Source: Nitzschia sp. pyKryTriq1
Lineage: Eukaryota > Bacillariophyta > Bacillariophyceae > Bacillariales > Bacillariaceae
DNA length: 64,000 nucleotides
Direction: 5' to 3'
NCBI GenBank assembly: GCA_956465555.1
Contig: OY101128.1
Coordinates: 1,178,001 to 1,242,000 of the forward strand
Position numbers and translations under genes: made by a program
Shown here: in pieces, positions 1-12,900 of the stretch
How positions within the stretch are numbered: the first letter of the stretch is position 1
Layout of the letters: each line of letters starts with the position of its first letter
The notes under the pieces: model-generated
Seen by the model: only the letters and a program-made list of their open reading frames with translations
Databases searched by the model: none
What the model was told of the DNA's origin: nothing

Positions 1-258
1 TTAACAAAAAATAAAAACACAACTTCAACACGACCCGAAGCGCCAAGAATGGCCGGGAAAAAAATACACTTCGAGGCGAAGCCCGACAATTCAAGAGCGC
101 GCGCGGCTCGTACTGCAGTGTGTAATGGTTACTATGACGTGAAGCGTCGGCCCTCTGACCACGCACGCCTGCAAAAGACCACGCCCGCCTGGCAATAAAA
201 ACAACTAACAACTGAAACAAGGCATCTAAGTGAGAAATGTCTTGGGGGAGAGTGCAAT
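1..258. other. Left-edge intergenic DNA
   Basis: No convincing open frame, RNA gene or repeat is visible in this stretch. It lies outside both the tRNA-like repeat that starts at about 259 and the large duplication that starts at about 453. Confidence 0.5.
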
Positions 259-453
259 ACACAGGACACGGCACAAGACAGTCTTTAAGACATTCCCCAC
301 TCCTCTGAATAAGAGTGCTCCAAATGCCACAATGGCTAAAGGCTAACGCACAGAGTGTGAGGCCGTGGGTTCGAGACCGAACCTCAATCCCCTTTTTCAG
401 AGCACATCCCGGCTGAAGGCCAGACGTGACTCCTGACTGCATGCATAGTGCAC
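259..453 (+). repeat. tRNA-like (SINE-like) repeat, left copy
   Basis: This ~195-bp segment recurs in inverted orientation at 23264-23460 with about nine in ten bases matching. It contains a box A-like TGGCTAAAGG at 333-342, a perfect box B GGTTCGAGACC at 368-378, and a T5 run at 393-397 that would serve as an RNA polymerase III terminator. The A-to-B spacing (35 nt) is too short for a normal tRNA, and the acceptor and D stems do not pair well. A tRNA-derived SINE or degenerate tRNA-like unit is therefore more likely than a working tRNA gene. Its right end (TGCAC, 449-453) directly abuts an old LTR. The repeat identity is seen directly; the SINE interpretation is inference. Confidence 0.5.
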
Positions 454-675
454 TATTTTATCTGTCTACTTTCTGCTTTTATGAATGTTCGAGGTGGCCC
501 CATGGGCCTTTAACTCGTGCTTCGTTGGGCCTTTAACTCTTGCTTCGTTGGGCCCAGAGCTCTTGATTTATTGGACGTATAGTCCTCGGTCTCGTAATAG
601 TATTGAGTAACGAGTCGAGTCCTATATCGTCCGTACGTCGTTCGTTGTACGTCATCATGAGAACGTTTCTCAACA
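454..675 (-). mobile_element. Old LTR fragment, probably Ty1/copia, copy in unit 1
   Basis: Read on the minus strand, this 222-bp block starts with TGTTGAGAAA. It shares a stretch of its sequence (around the ACTCGACTCGTTACTCAA motif) with the LTR-like sequence at 23649. Two 24-bp tandem repeats lie near 509-556 and a TATA-like ATAAAAG near 476-483, the usual place for a U3 enhancer and promoter. TGCAC stands on both sides (449-453 and 676-680), consistent with a 5-bp target duplication. No internal coding region is attached, so it is a solo or truncated LTR. The same block is repeated at 24020-24241, so it was present before the giant gene was duplicated. Confidence 0.5.
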
Positions 676-937
676 TGCACATGGCATCGAATACGAGTGG
701 GAGAATCCGATGCAAAGAATACCTGTGGACGCCAACGGAATCGTCGACTCCTGCGTAGTAGTAGTAGTAGTCATAACAGCACGAAAGTAGACTGATTTAG
801 GACAAATGAAGAGTAGTGTAAAAGTGTTAATTAGTAACATCTGAAATGATTATCGTTCAATACTCCGTATCTGCCATGTTTTCCGTCGAGAGAGGTAGAT
901 GCATCTTGACGGATCAACAGACTCTCCTCCTTTCTCT

Positions 938-3900
938 CTAGTTAGTCATCTTGCCCCACGTCACGCCCTGGCCACCTTCACATGGTCCACAGTAATCGTG
1001 AGAATAGAAACGAAGAATGTCAGAATCGGCTTCGGGCACACAGAAAGTCTGGTAACCCTTGCGTGAAGAGTAGTGGCAAACATAAACCATGCTGGCCTCG
1101 TCGCCCTCGCACGGGAAATCTTCAGAAACGCAGTATGGCATGTCATCGGGGTCGGTGCTTGGCTCTTCTGCCACAGAGTCACTTTCGTCAGTCTCTAGGC
1201 TGCGAACACACTCGCAGTTGAATTTCACATCGTACGAAGCAACGTTCGAGTTCTTGCCGTTGTTAGGCCAGCCGTCGCAAAGTCCGGGATTCTTATTGTC
1301 GGCAGTCTTGAATTGTCCATCGTGAAGGTTAACCCGGACTGTAATCGAGCCAATGTCAGCGTCACACTTGGTGAGGTATATCTGACTGACGCCGGGATCG
1401 AAACCATTCGTTTTTTGGCAGTCATCCAGCTTCCCGTCGCCATCAGTATCAACAATTGCAGATACCCAACTGATCTGTCCAGCCTTCCAACTTTGCTTCA
1501 CGCTGAATGTGATCTCGCTGTTTTGTCCGTTGTATCCAATGTATGTGATAGCGCCCGCAGGGTAACCAACGTCACCATTTTGCAATGGTGTTACACTAGC
1601 CAACGACGCTGTACAGGAACCTTGAGGGGGGGCAACGGGGGGGGGTGTCGGTGCCGGTGGCGTCGTTTGGCACAGACGGCTCGCTTGGCAGGGCAACACA
1701 TATAGGTGCGAGCACCCGGTCTTAGCAGCATTGCATGGCGAAGCTGCACTTTGTCCGCTGCACGGGGCAAAGATTTCGACTTCCGCCACACCGTTCGTGC
1801 ACTCCGCCCCAAACACTTGTCCGGCCGCATTCTCGAAGCACTCAAGTCCGGAGTCGCCAAGGGCATCGTAGCGCACCGTGAGCTCTTTGTTTTGGCAGCC
1901 CGAGGCGGTGAATGTGTTAGACACCTCGAATTTTACTTCTGAATCGCTCATTTCCATGATCTTGAAGGGGTTGCCGCTCATGCTGCACCTATTCGCATCT
2001 GGAGTGACATCAACGGCGCCATTGTAGCAGGACAAGAGAGGATGTTGTGGCGCAGGCGTCGGTTGGGCGGTTGGCGCAACAGGCACGGAATTTTCAGGTT
2101 CGCAAACTGGCTTACAGCCAAGGTTGAAGTAAAAAGCTGCAACATTCGTTGAAGTCGAGGCCGGCGCCTTGCAGTATTCACATTCGTTCGCTAAGTCGTT
2201 TCCGGTCAATTGGACGTACACGCTGACATCAGTAATATCGTCAACGCAATATGCCGAGAAAGGGAGACTGACGTTTGTGCCAACGCTCTTTGTGACATTA
2301 CAGTCGATGGAGCCAGCTGTGTCGTGGTAATACACAGAAATGGCTGCCACGGAGCCACCAGGGCTGAAGATTTGGTTGATTTTGAAGTCAACGCGATCAC
2401 CATCCTGGTAAGTGATGGTAACGATATCAGATGGGTCGACCACCAAACCATTCTTTCCGATGACTTCCAAGAAGTCGGGCTTGACCGTTTCGATACATTT
2501 GGTGGGGGCTGCCGTCGGCTGTGCCGTGGGTGCTCGGGTGGGGGCTGCCGTCGGTTTTGCCGTGGGTGCTCGGGTGGGCGCTGCCGTCGGTTTTGCCGTG
2601 GGTGCTCGGGTGGGCGCTGCCGTCGGTTTTGCCGTGGGCGCTTGGGTGGGCGCTGCCGTCGGTTTTGCCGTGGGCGCTTGGGTGGGCGCTGCCGTCGGTT
2701 GTGCGGTCGGTTGTGCCGTGGGTGCTTGGGTGGGCGCTGCCGTCGGTTGTGCCGTGGGTGCTTGGGTGGGCGCTGCCGTCGGTTGTGCGGTCGGTTGTGC
2801 CGTGGGTGCTTGGGTGGGCGCCGCCGTCGGTTTTGCCGTGGGCGCTTGGGTGGGCGCCGCCGTCGGTTTTGCCGTGGGTGCTTGGGTGGGCGCTGCCGTC
2901 GGTTGTGCGGTCGGTTGTGCCGTGGGTGCTTGGGTGGGCGCTGCCGTCGGTTTTGCCGTGGGCGCTTGGGTGGGCGCTGCCGTCGGTTTTGCCGTGGGTG
3001 CTTGGGTGGGCGCTGCCGTCGGTTTTGCCGTGGGTGCTTGGGTGGGCGCTGCCGTCGGTTTTGCCGTCGGCGCTTGGGTGGGCGCTGCCGTCGGTTGTGC
3101 CGTGGGTGCTTGGGTGGGCGCTGCCGTCGGTTTTGCCGTGGGCGCTTGGGTGGGCGCTGCCGTCGGTTGTGCCGTGGGTGCTTGGGTGGGCTGAGCTGTA
3201 GTTGGAATCGCCGTGGGACTAGCAGACGGCGGTTCGGTCTCGCATACAGGAATACAAGGCACCTCGAAGCTAAAGTAGACCGTATCAGTAGAGCCAGCCG
3301 AAGGGGGGTTGCACTTTTCGCACTCTTCTACAGTGACATTACCAAAGTAGGCAATGATACTGACATCCGTGAATTTGTTGTCGTGTCCGTAACAGAAAGC
3401 AGTATAGTTCAGCAAAGCATCAAGAGTCAACTCCGGTTTGCATTCATCCGTGCTGACGTCCTTATGGTAGTGCACAGAAATAGCTTTAAGCCCCGTACCA
3501 AGGAGGGTAGGGTTGATTGAGAACTCCACAGAATTTCCAGCTTGGGCCAGAATTTGAATGAGTTCCTCAAGATCCATACTCTCAAATACATGCGGTGCAT
3601 TTCCACCAATCTGTTCAATGAGAGATGGGACGGCCAAATCAATACAAGGTGTGGGGCCATCCGTTGGGGAAGTGGTTGGTCCAGAAGTAGGTCCCGACGT
3701 GGGTCCGGAAGTTGGTACCGAGGTAGGTCCGGAGGTTGGTCCAGACGTTGGTCCTGAGGTAGGTCCGGTTGTGGGTCCGGAAGTGGGTCCCGAGGTGGGT
3801 CCCGAGGTAGGTCCAGAGGTCGGTCCCGAAGTTGGTCCCGAGGTGGGTCCCGAGGTAGGTCCGGAGGTGGGTCCACTCGTTGGTCCCGAGGTAGGTACCA

Positions 3901-6900
3901 AAGTTGGTCCTGAGGTAGGTCCCGAAGTTGGTCCAGACGTGGGTCCCGAAGTAGGTCCTGACGTGGGTCCTGAAGTGGGTGCCGAAGTAGGTCCGGAGGT
4001 AGGTCCTGACGTAGGTCCCGAGGTAGGTCCCGAGGTAGGTCCCGAGGTAGGTCCCGAGGTAGGTCCCGAGGTGGGGCCAGAGGTGGGGCCCGAGGTGGGG
4101 CCCGAGGTAGGTCCACTCGTTGGTCCTGAGGTAGGTCCTGAGGTGGGTCCACTCGTTGGTCCCGAGGTAGGTCCCGAGGTTGGTCCAGACGTCGGTCCCG
4201 AAGTGGGTCCATAGGTCGGTCCAGAGGTAGGTCCCGAAGTTGGTCCCGAAGTAGGCCCCGAAGTGGGTCCAGATGTAGGTCCAGAAGTGGGTCCAGATGT
4301 AGGTCCAGAAGTGGGCCCTGAGGTCGGTCCGGAGGTCGGTCCGGAGGTGGGTCCAGAAGTAGGTCCAGATGTAGGTCCAGATGTAGGTCCAGATGTAGGT
4401 CCAGAAGTGGGCCCTGAGGTGGGTCCCGAGGTCGGTCCGGAGGTGGGTCCAGACGTAGGTCCAGATGTAGGCCCCGAAGTGGGTCCAGATGTGGGTCCCG
4501 AAGTGGGAGAACTTGTTGGACCGGCCGTAGGATCCTCACTAGGGTACAAACTGGCTGAAGGGGCATCCGATGGGGCGTTACTAGGAGCGGGTGAGACAGT
4601 TGGTGAAGGCGTGGGTGCACCAGTTGGTCCCGAAGTAGGACCAGACGTGGGTCCAGAAGTAGGGCCAGAAGTAGGTCCAGACGTCGGTCCCGAGGTAGGT
4701 CCCGATGTGGGTCCCGAAGTTGGTCCAGACGTGGGTCCAGAGGTAGGTCCCGAAGTTGGTCCAGAGGTAGGTCCCGAAGTTGGTCCAGAGGTGGGTCCCG
4801 AAGTAGGTCCTGAGGTCGGTCCCGAGGTGGGTCCCGAGGTAGGTCCTGAAGTAGGGCCCGAGGTAGGGCCCGAGGTAGGGCCCGAAGTGGGTCCCGAAGT
4901 GGGTCCGGAGGTAGGCCCCGAGGTAGGTCCGGAGGTAGGACCTGAGGTAGGACCCAAGGTCGGTCCCGAGGTAGGTCCCGAGGTAGGTCCAGGCGTGGGT
5001 CCGGAGGTGGGTCCTGAAGTGGGTCCTGAAGTGGGTCCTGAAGTGGGTCCCGAAGTAGGTCCGGAGGTAGGTCCTGACGTAGGTCCCGAGGTAGGTACCG
5101 AAGTGGGGCCCGAGGTAGGTCCCGAAGTGGGGCCCGAGGTAGGTCCACTAGTTGGTCCTGAGGTAGGTCCACTCGTTGGTCCTGAGGTAGGTCCTGAGGT
5201 GGGTCCACTCGTTGGTCCCGAGGTAGGTCCCGAGGTTGGTCCAGACGTCGGTCCCGAAGTGGGTCCATAGGTCGGTCCAGAGGTAGGTCCCGAAGTTGGT
5301 CCCGAAGTAGGCCCCGAAGTGGGTCCAGATGTAGGTCCAGAAGTGGGTCCAGATGTAGGTCCAGAAGTGGGCCCTGAGGTCGGTCCGGAGGTCGGTCCGG
5401 AGGTGGGTCCAGAAGTAGGTCCAGATGTAGGTCCAGATGTAGGTCCAGATGTAGGTCCAGAAGTGGGCCCTGAGGTGGGTCCCGAGGTCGGTCCGGAGGT
5501 GGGTCCAGACGTAGGTCCAGATGTAGGCCCCGAAGTGGGTCCAGATGTGGGTCCCGAAGTGGGAGAACTTGTTGGACCGGCCGTAGGATCCTCACTAGGG
5601 TACAAACTGGCTGAAGGGGCATCCGATGGGGCGTTACTAGGAGCGGGTGAGACAGTTGGTGAAGGCGTGGGTGCACCAGTTGGTCCCGAAGTAGGACCAG
5701 ACGTGGGTCCAGAAGTAGGGCCAGAAGTAGGTCCAGACGTCGGTCCCGAGGTAGGTCCCGATGTGGGTCCCGAAGTTGGTCCAGACGTGGGTCCAGAGGT
5801 AGGTCCCGAAGTTGGTCCAGAGGTAGGTCCCGAAGTTGGTCCAGAGGTGGGTCCCGAAGTAGGTCCTGAGGTCGGTCCCGAGGTGGGTCCCGAGGTAGGT
5901 CCTGAAGTAGGGCCCGAGGTAGGGCCCGAGGTAGGGCCCGAAGTGGGTCCCGAAGTGGGTCCGGAGGTAGGCCCCGAGGTAGGTCCGGAGGTAGGACCTG
6001 AGGTAGGACCCAAGGTCGGTCCCGAGGTAGGTCCCGAGGTAGGTCCAGGCGTGGGTCCGGAGGTGGGTCCTGAAGTGGGTCCTGAAGTGGGTCCTGAAGT
6101 GGGTCCCGAAGTAGGTCCGGAGGTAGGTCCTGACGTAGGTCCCGAGGTAGGTACCGAAGTGGGGCCCGAGGTAGGTCCCGAAGTGGGGCCCGAGGTAGGT
6201 CCACTCGTTGGTCCTGAGGTAGGTCCACTCGTTGGTCCTGAGGTAGGTCCTGAGGTGGGTCCACTCGTTGGTCTCGAAGTTGGTCCCGAAGTTGGTCCTG
6301 ACGTCGGTCCCGAAGTGGGTCCGGAGGTCGGTCCGGAAGTAGGTCCCGACGTGGGTCTCGATGTTGGTCCAGAAGTGGGTCCAGATGTAGGTCCAGAAGT
6401 GGGTCCAGATGTAGGTCCAGAAGTGGGCCCTGAGGTCGGTCCGGAGGTGGGTCCAGAAGTAGGTCCAGATGTAGGTCCAGAAGTTGGCCCTGAGGTGGGT
6501 CCCGAGGTCGGTCCGGAGGTGGGTCCAGACGTAGGTCCAGATGTAGGCCCCGAAGTGGGTCCAGATGTGGGTCCCGAAGTGGGAGAACTTGTTGGACCGG
6601 CCGTAGGATCCTCACTAGGGTACAAACTGGCTGAAGGGGCATCCGATGGGGCGTCACTAGGAGCGGGTGAGACAGTTGGTGAAGGCGTGGGTGCACCAGT
6701 GGGTCCCGAAGTAGGACCGGAGGTGGGTCCAGATGTAGGACCGGAGGTGGGTCCCGAAGTAGGGCCAGAAGTAGGTCCAGACGTCGGTCCCGAGGTAGGT
6801 CCTGATGTGGGTCCGGAAGTTGGTCCAGACGTGGGTCCAGAGGTAGGTCCCGAAGTTGGTCCAGAGGTAGGTCCCGAAGTAGGTCCGGAGGTGGGTCCCG

Positions 6901-9900
6901 AGGTAGGACCGGAGGTAGGAGCGGAGGTAGGACCGGAGGTCGGTCCCGAAGTAGGTCCCGAGGTAGGTCCAGAAGTGGGTCCAGACGTGGGTCCGGAGGT
7001 GGGTCCTGAAGTGGGTCCTGAAGTGGGTCCCGGAGTAGGTCCGGAGGTAGGTCCTGACGTAGGTCCCGAGGTAGGTACCGAAGTGGGGCCCGAGGTAGGT
7101 ACCGAAGTGGGGCCCGAGGTAGGTCCCGAGGTAGGTCCACTCGTTGGTCCTGAGGTAGGTCCACTCGTTGGTCCTGAGGTAGGTCCTGAGGTGGGTCCAC
7201 TCGTTGGTCCCGAAGTTGGTCCCGAAGTTGGTCCTGACGTCGGTCCCGAAGTGGGTCCGGAGGTCGGTCCGGAAGTAGGTCGCGACGTGGGTCCCGATGT
7301 TGGTCCAGAAGTGGGTCCAGATGTAGGTCCAGCAGTGGGTCCAGATGTAGGTCCAGAAGTGGGCCCTGAGGTCGGTCCGAAGGTCGGTCCGGAGGTGGGT
7401 CCAGAAGTAGGTCCAGATGTAGGTCCAGAAGTTGGCCCTGAGGTGGGTCCCGAGGTCGGTCCGGAGGTGGGTCCAGACGTAGGTCCAGATGTAGGCCCCG
7501 AAGTGGGTCCAGATGTGGGTCCCGAAGTGGGAGAACTTGTTGGACCGGCCGTAGGATCCTCACTAGGGTACAAACTGGCTGAAGGGGCATCCGATGGGGC
7601 GTCACTAGGAGCGGGTGAGACAGTTGGTGAAGGCGTGGGTGCACCAGTGGGTCCCGAAGTAGGACCGGAGGTGGGTCCAGATGTAGGACCCGAGGTGGGT
7701 TCCGAAGTAGGGCCAGAAGTAGGTCCAGACGTCGGTCCCGAGGTAGGTCCCGATGTGGGTCCCGAAGTTGGTCCAGACGTGGGTCCAGAGGTAGGTCCCG
7801 AAGTTGGTCCAAGGGTAGGTCCCGAAGTAGGTCCTGAGGTCGGTCCCGAGGTCGGTCCCGAGGTAGGTCCTGAAGTAGGGCCCGGGGTAGGGCCCGAGGT
7901 AGGGCCCGAAGTGGGTCCCGAAGTGGGTCCGGAGGTAGGCCCCGAGGTAGGTCCGGAGGTAGGACCTGAGGTAGGACCCAAGGTCGGTCCCGAGGTAGGT
8001 CCCGAGGTAGGTCCAGGCGTGGGTCCGGAGGTGGGTCCTGAAGTGGGTCCTGAAGTGGGTCCTGAAGTGGGTCCCGAAGTAGGTCCGGAGGTAGGTCCTG
8101 ACGTAGGTCCCGAGGTAGGTACCGAAGTGGGGCCCGAGGTAGGTCCCGAAGTGGGGCCCGAGGTAGGTCCACTCGTTGGTCCTGAGGTAGGTCCACTCGT
8201 TGGTCCTGAGGTAGGTCCTGAGGTGGGTCCACTCGTTGGTCTCGAAGTTGGTCCCGAAGTTGGTCCTGACGTCGGTCCCGAAGTGGGTCCGGAGGTCGGT
8301 CCGGAAGTAGGTCCCGACGTGGGTCCCGATGTTGGTCCAGAAGTGGGTCCAGATGTAGGTCCAGAAGTGGGTCCAGATGTAGGTCCAGAAGTGGGCCCTG
8401 AGGTCGGTCCGAAGGTCGGTCCGGAGGTGGGTCCAGAAGTAGGTCCAGATGTAGGTCCAGAAGTTGGCCCTGAGGTGGGTCCCGAGGTCGGTCCGGAGGT
8501 GGGTCCAGACGTAGGTCCAGATGTAGGCCCCGAAGTGGGTCCAGATGTGGGTCCCGAAGTGGGAGAACTTGTTGGACCGGCCGTAGGATCCTCACTAGGG
8601 TACAAACTGGCTGAAGGGGCATCCGATGGGGCGTCACTAGGAGCGGGTGAGACAGTTGGTGAAGGCGTGGGTGCACCAGTGGGTCCCGAAGTAGGACCGG
8701 AGGTGGGTCCAGATGTAGGACCCGAGGTGGGTTCCGAAGTAGGACCAGAAGTAGGTCCAGACGTCGGTCCCGAGGTAGGTCCTGATGTGGGTCCGGAAGT
8801 TGGTCCAGACGTGGGTCCAGAGGTAGGTCCCGAAGTTGGTCCAGAGGTAGGTCCCGAAGTAGGTCCGGAGGTGGGTCCCGAGGTAGGGCCCGAAGTGGGA
8901 CCCGAGGTAGGGCCCGAAGTGGGTCCCGAGGTCGGTCCCGAGGTAGGTCCGGAGGTAGGTCCGGAGGTAGGACCGGAGGTAGGACCGGAGGTAGGACCGG
9001 AGGTAGGACCCGAGGTCGGTCCCGAGGTAGGTCCCGAGGTAGGTCCAGACGTGGGTCCAGACGTGGGTCCGGAGGTGGGTCCTGAAGTGGGTCCTGAAGT
9101 GGGTCCCGAAGTAGGTCCGGAGGTAGGTCCTGACGTAGGTCCCGAGGTAGGTACCGAAGTGGGGCCCGAGGTAGGTCCAGAAGTGGGTCCAGACGTGGGT
9201 CCGGAGGTGGGTCCTGAAGTGGGTCCTGAAGTGGGTCCCGGAGTAGGTCCGGAGGTAGGTCCTGACGTAGGTCCCGAGGTAGGTACCGAAGTGGGGCCCG
9301 AGGTAGGTACCGAAGTGGGGCCCGAGGTAGGTCCCGAGGTAGGTCCACTCGTTGGTCCTGAGGTAGGTCCACTCGTTGGTCCTGAGGTAGGTCCTGAGGT
9401 GGGTCCACTCGTTGGTCCCGAAGTTGGTCCCGAAGTTGGTCCTGACGTCGGTCCCGAAGTGGGTCCGGAGGTCGGTCCGGAAGTAGGTCCCGACGTGGGT
9501 CCCGATGTTGGTCCAGAAGTGGGTCCAGATGTAGGTCCAGAAGTGGGTCCAGATGTAGGTCCAGAAGTGGGCCCTGAGGTCGGTCCGAAGGTCGGTCCGG
9601 AGGTGGGTCCAGAAGTAGGTCCAGATGTAGGTCCAGAAGTTGGCCCTGAGGTGGGTCCCGAGGTCGGTCCGGAGGTGGGTCCAGACGTAGGTCCAGATGT
9701 AGGCCCCGAAGTGGGTCCAGATGTGGGTCCCGAAGTGGGAGAACTTGTTGGACCGGCCGTAGGATCCTCACTAGGGTACAAACTGGCTGAAGGGGCATCC
9801 GATGGGGCGTCACTAGGAGCGGGTGAGACAGTTGGTGAAGGCGTGGGTGCACCAGTGGGTCCCGAAGTAGGACCGGAGGTGGGTCCAGATGTAGGACCCG

Positions 9901-12900
9901 AGGTGGGTTCCGAAGTAGGGCCAGAAGTAGGTCCAGACGTCGGTCCCGAGGTAGGTCCTGATGTGGGTCCGGAAGTTGGTCCAGACGTGGGTCCAGAGGT
10001 AGGTCCCGAAGTTGGTCCAGAGGTAGGTCCCGAAGTAGGTCCGGAGGTGGGTCCCGAGGTAGGGCCCGAAGTGGGACCCGAGGTAGGGCCCGAAGTGGGT
10101 CCCGAGGTCGGTCCCGAGGTAGGTCCGGAGGTAGGTCCGGAGGTAGGACCGGAGGTAGGACCGGAGGTAGGACCGGAGGTAGGACCCGAGGTCGGTCCCG
10201 AGGTAGGTCCAGGCGTGGGTCCGGAGGTGGGTCCTGAAGTGGGTCCTGAAGTGGGTCCTGAAGTGGGTCCCGAAGTAGGTCCGGAGGTAGGTCCTGACGT
10301 AGGTCCCGAGGTAGGTACCGAAGTGGGGCCCGAGGTAGGTCCCGAAGTGGGGCCCGAGGTAGGTCCACTCGTTGGTCCTGAGGTAGGTCCACTCGTTGGT
10401 CCTGAGGTAGGTCCTGAGGTGGGTCCACTCGTTGGTCTCGAAGTTGGTCCCGAAGTTGGTCCTGACGTCGGTCCCGAAGTGGGTCCGGAGGTCGGTCCGG
10501 AAGTAGGTCCCGACGTGGGTCCCGATGTTGGTCCAGAAGTGGGTCCAGATGTAGGTCCAGAAGTGGGTCCAGATGTAGGTCCAGAAGTGGGCCCTGAGGT
10601 CGGTCCGGAGGTGGGTCCAGAAGTAGGTCCAGATGTAGGTCCAGAAGTTGGCCCTGAGGTGGGTCCCGAGGTCGGTCCGGAGGTGGGTCCAGACGTAGGT
10701 CCAGATGTAGGCCCCGAAGTGGGTCCAGATGTGGGTCCCGAAGTGGGAGAACTTGTTGGACCGGCCGTAGGATCCTCACTAGGGTACAAACTGGCTGAAG
10801 GGGCATCCGATGGGGCGTCACTAGGAGCGGGTGAGACAGTTGGTGAAGGCGTGGGTGCACCAGTGGGTCCCGAAGTAGGACCGGAGGTGGGTCCAGATGT
10901 AGGACCCGAGGTGGGTTCCGAAGTAGGGCCAGAAGTAGGTCCAGACGTCGGTCCCGAGGTAGGTCCCGATGTGGGTCCCGAAGTTGGTCCAGACGTGGGT
11001 CCAGAGGTAGGTCCCGAAGTTGGTCCAGAGGTGGGTCCCGAAGTAGGTCCTGAGGTCGGTCCCGAGGTAGGTCCCGAAGTAGGTCCCGAGGTAGGGCCCG
11101 AGGTCGGTCCCGAGGTCGGTCCGGAGGTAGGACCGGAGGTAGGACCGGAGGTAGGACCCAGGGTCGGTCCCGAGGTAGGTCCCGAGGTAGGTCCAGACGT
11201 GGGTCCTGAAGTGGGTCCGGAGGTGGGTCCTGAAGTGGGTCCAGACGTGGGTCCTGAAGTGGGTCCGGAGGTGGGTCCTGAAGTGGGTCCTGAAGTGGGT
11301 CCCGAAGTAGGTCCGGAGGTAGGTCCTGACGTAGGTCCCGAGGTAGGTCCCGAAGTGGGGCCCGAGGTAGGACCCGAGGTAGGTCCACTAGTTGGTCCTG
11401 AGGTAGGTCCACTCGTTGGTCCTGAGGTAGGTCCGGAGGTGGGTCCAGAAGTAGGTCCCGAGGTGGGCCCAGAGGTGGGTCCTGAGGTTGGTCCGGAAGT
11501 TGGTCCCGAAGTGGGTCCTGAGGTGGGTCCGGAAGTTGGTCCCGAGGTAGGTCCGGAGGTAGGTCCCGAGGTAGGTCCCGAGGTAGGTCCCGAGGTAGGG
11601 CCCGAGGTAGGTCCCGAGGTAGGTCCCGAGGTAGGTCCCGAAGTTGGTCCCGAGGTGGGTCCGGAAGTGGGTCCCGAAGTGGGTCCCGAAGTGGGTCCGG
11701 AGGTGGGTCCAGAAGTTGGTCCAGAGGTGGGTCCAGAAGTCGGCCCAGATGTGGGGGTCGACGTCGGCACAGAGGTTGGAGGAGCACAGATGTCACGGCA
11801 AGATGGTTCAAAATGGAAAATTGTTACGGGCACGTCCTCACCCGATGGCATCGAACAATATTTGCATTCTGTTACATTGACTTCTCCTGTCCACACAAAG
11901 ATGCTTATATCCGTGTACTCGTCAAAGCACAATGCCGTGAAGTCAAATGACTCTCCATATGCCAAATTTGTGGTATAATCGCATTCCGATACGCCGACGG
12001 CTTGGTGATAATTGACACTGACCATTACAACAGTCTTGTTTGTGAAGAGATTTGTTATTTCGATGGTGATGGAATCGCCATCGGCAGAAAGAATATTTAC
12101 AGTCTCATTTGGGAGAGATAATGGAAATCCTTCTTGATGAACGAGATCCTCTTCGGTGATACCGTATTTTTCCCAGCAATCAGTGGGCTGAAAGCTGACC
12201 GACGGGGTGGATGTTGGTGCCGAGGTGGGTCCCGAAGTGGGCCCCGAAGTCGGTCCGGATGTGGGTCCCGACGTGGGTCCGGATGTAGGTCCGGAGGTAG
12301 GTCCGGAGGTAGGTCCTGAGGTAGGTCCGGAGGTAGGTCCTGAGGTAGGTCCTGAGGTAGGTCCGGAGGTGGGTCCGGAGGTGGGTCCGGAGGTGGGTCC
12401 GGAGGTGGGTCCGGAGGTGGGTCCGGAGGTGGGTCCGAATGTGGGCCCAGAAGTGGGTCCAGAAGTGGGTCCAGAAGTGGGTCCAGAAGTGGGTCCAGAA
12501 GTGGGTCCAGAAGTGGGTCCTGAGGTTGGTCCAGACGTGGGTCCAGACGTGGGTCCAGACGTCGGTCCTGAGGTGGGTCCCGAAGTGGGTCCCGAGGTCG
12601 GTCCAGAAGTCGGTCCCGAGGTGGGTCCCGAGGTAGGTCCCGAGGTAGGTCCGGAGGTAGGACCGGAGGTAGGACCGGAGGTAGGACCGGAGGTAGGACC
12701 CGAGGTCGGTCCCGAGGTAGGTCCCGAGGTAGGTCCAGACGTGGGTCCAGACGTGGGTCCGGAGGTGGGTCCTGAAGTGGGTCCTGAAGTGGGTCCCGAA
12801 GTAGGTCCGGAGGTAGGTCCTGACGTAGGTCCCGAGGTAGGTACCGAAGTGGGGCCCGACGTAGGTACCGAAGTGGGGCCCGACGTAGGTCCCGAGGTAG

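Noticed and set aside
323-400. Functional tRNA gene
   Set aside because: Box B is perfect, but box spacing is too short and acceptor and D stems do not pair.
533-715. 60-codon minus-strand frame, repeated at 24099-24281
   Set aside because: It lies largely inside the LTR fragment; no protein features.
2210-3520. Arg/Cys-rich frames opposite the PTA array
   Set aside because: Antisense shadow of the PTA repeat.
3427-11811. Long second minus-strand frame (Asp-Pro-Leu/Arg type)
   Set aside because: It is the shifted frame of the same array and the modules are scrambled in it; a shadow of the giant gene.
5319-11978. Very long plus-strand frames (Gly-Pro-Glu-Val type), also at 14805-19442, 27232-33324 and 33553-40326
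   Set aside because: They are the antisense reading of the 12-nt GPTS array, which lacks stops in several frames. They have no module, signal or conserved residue pattern, and non-synonymous change is frequent in them.
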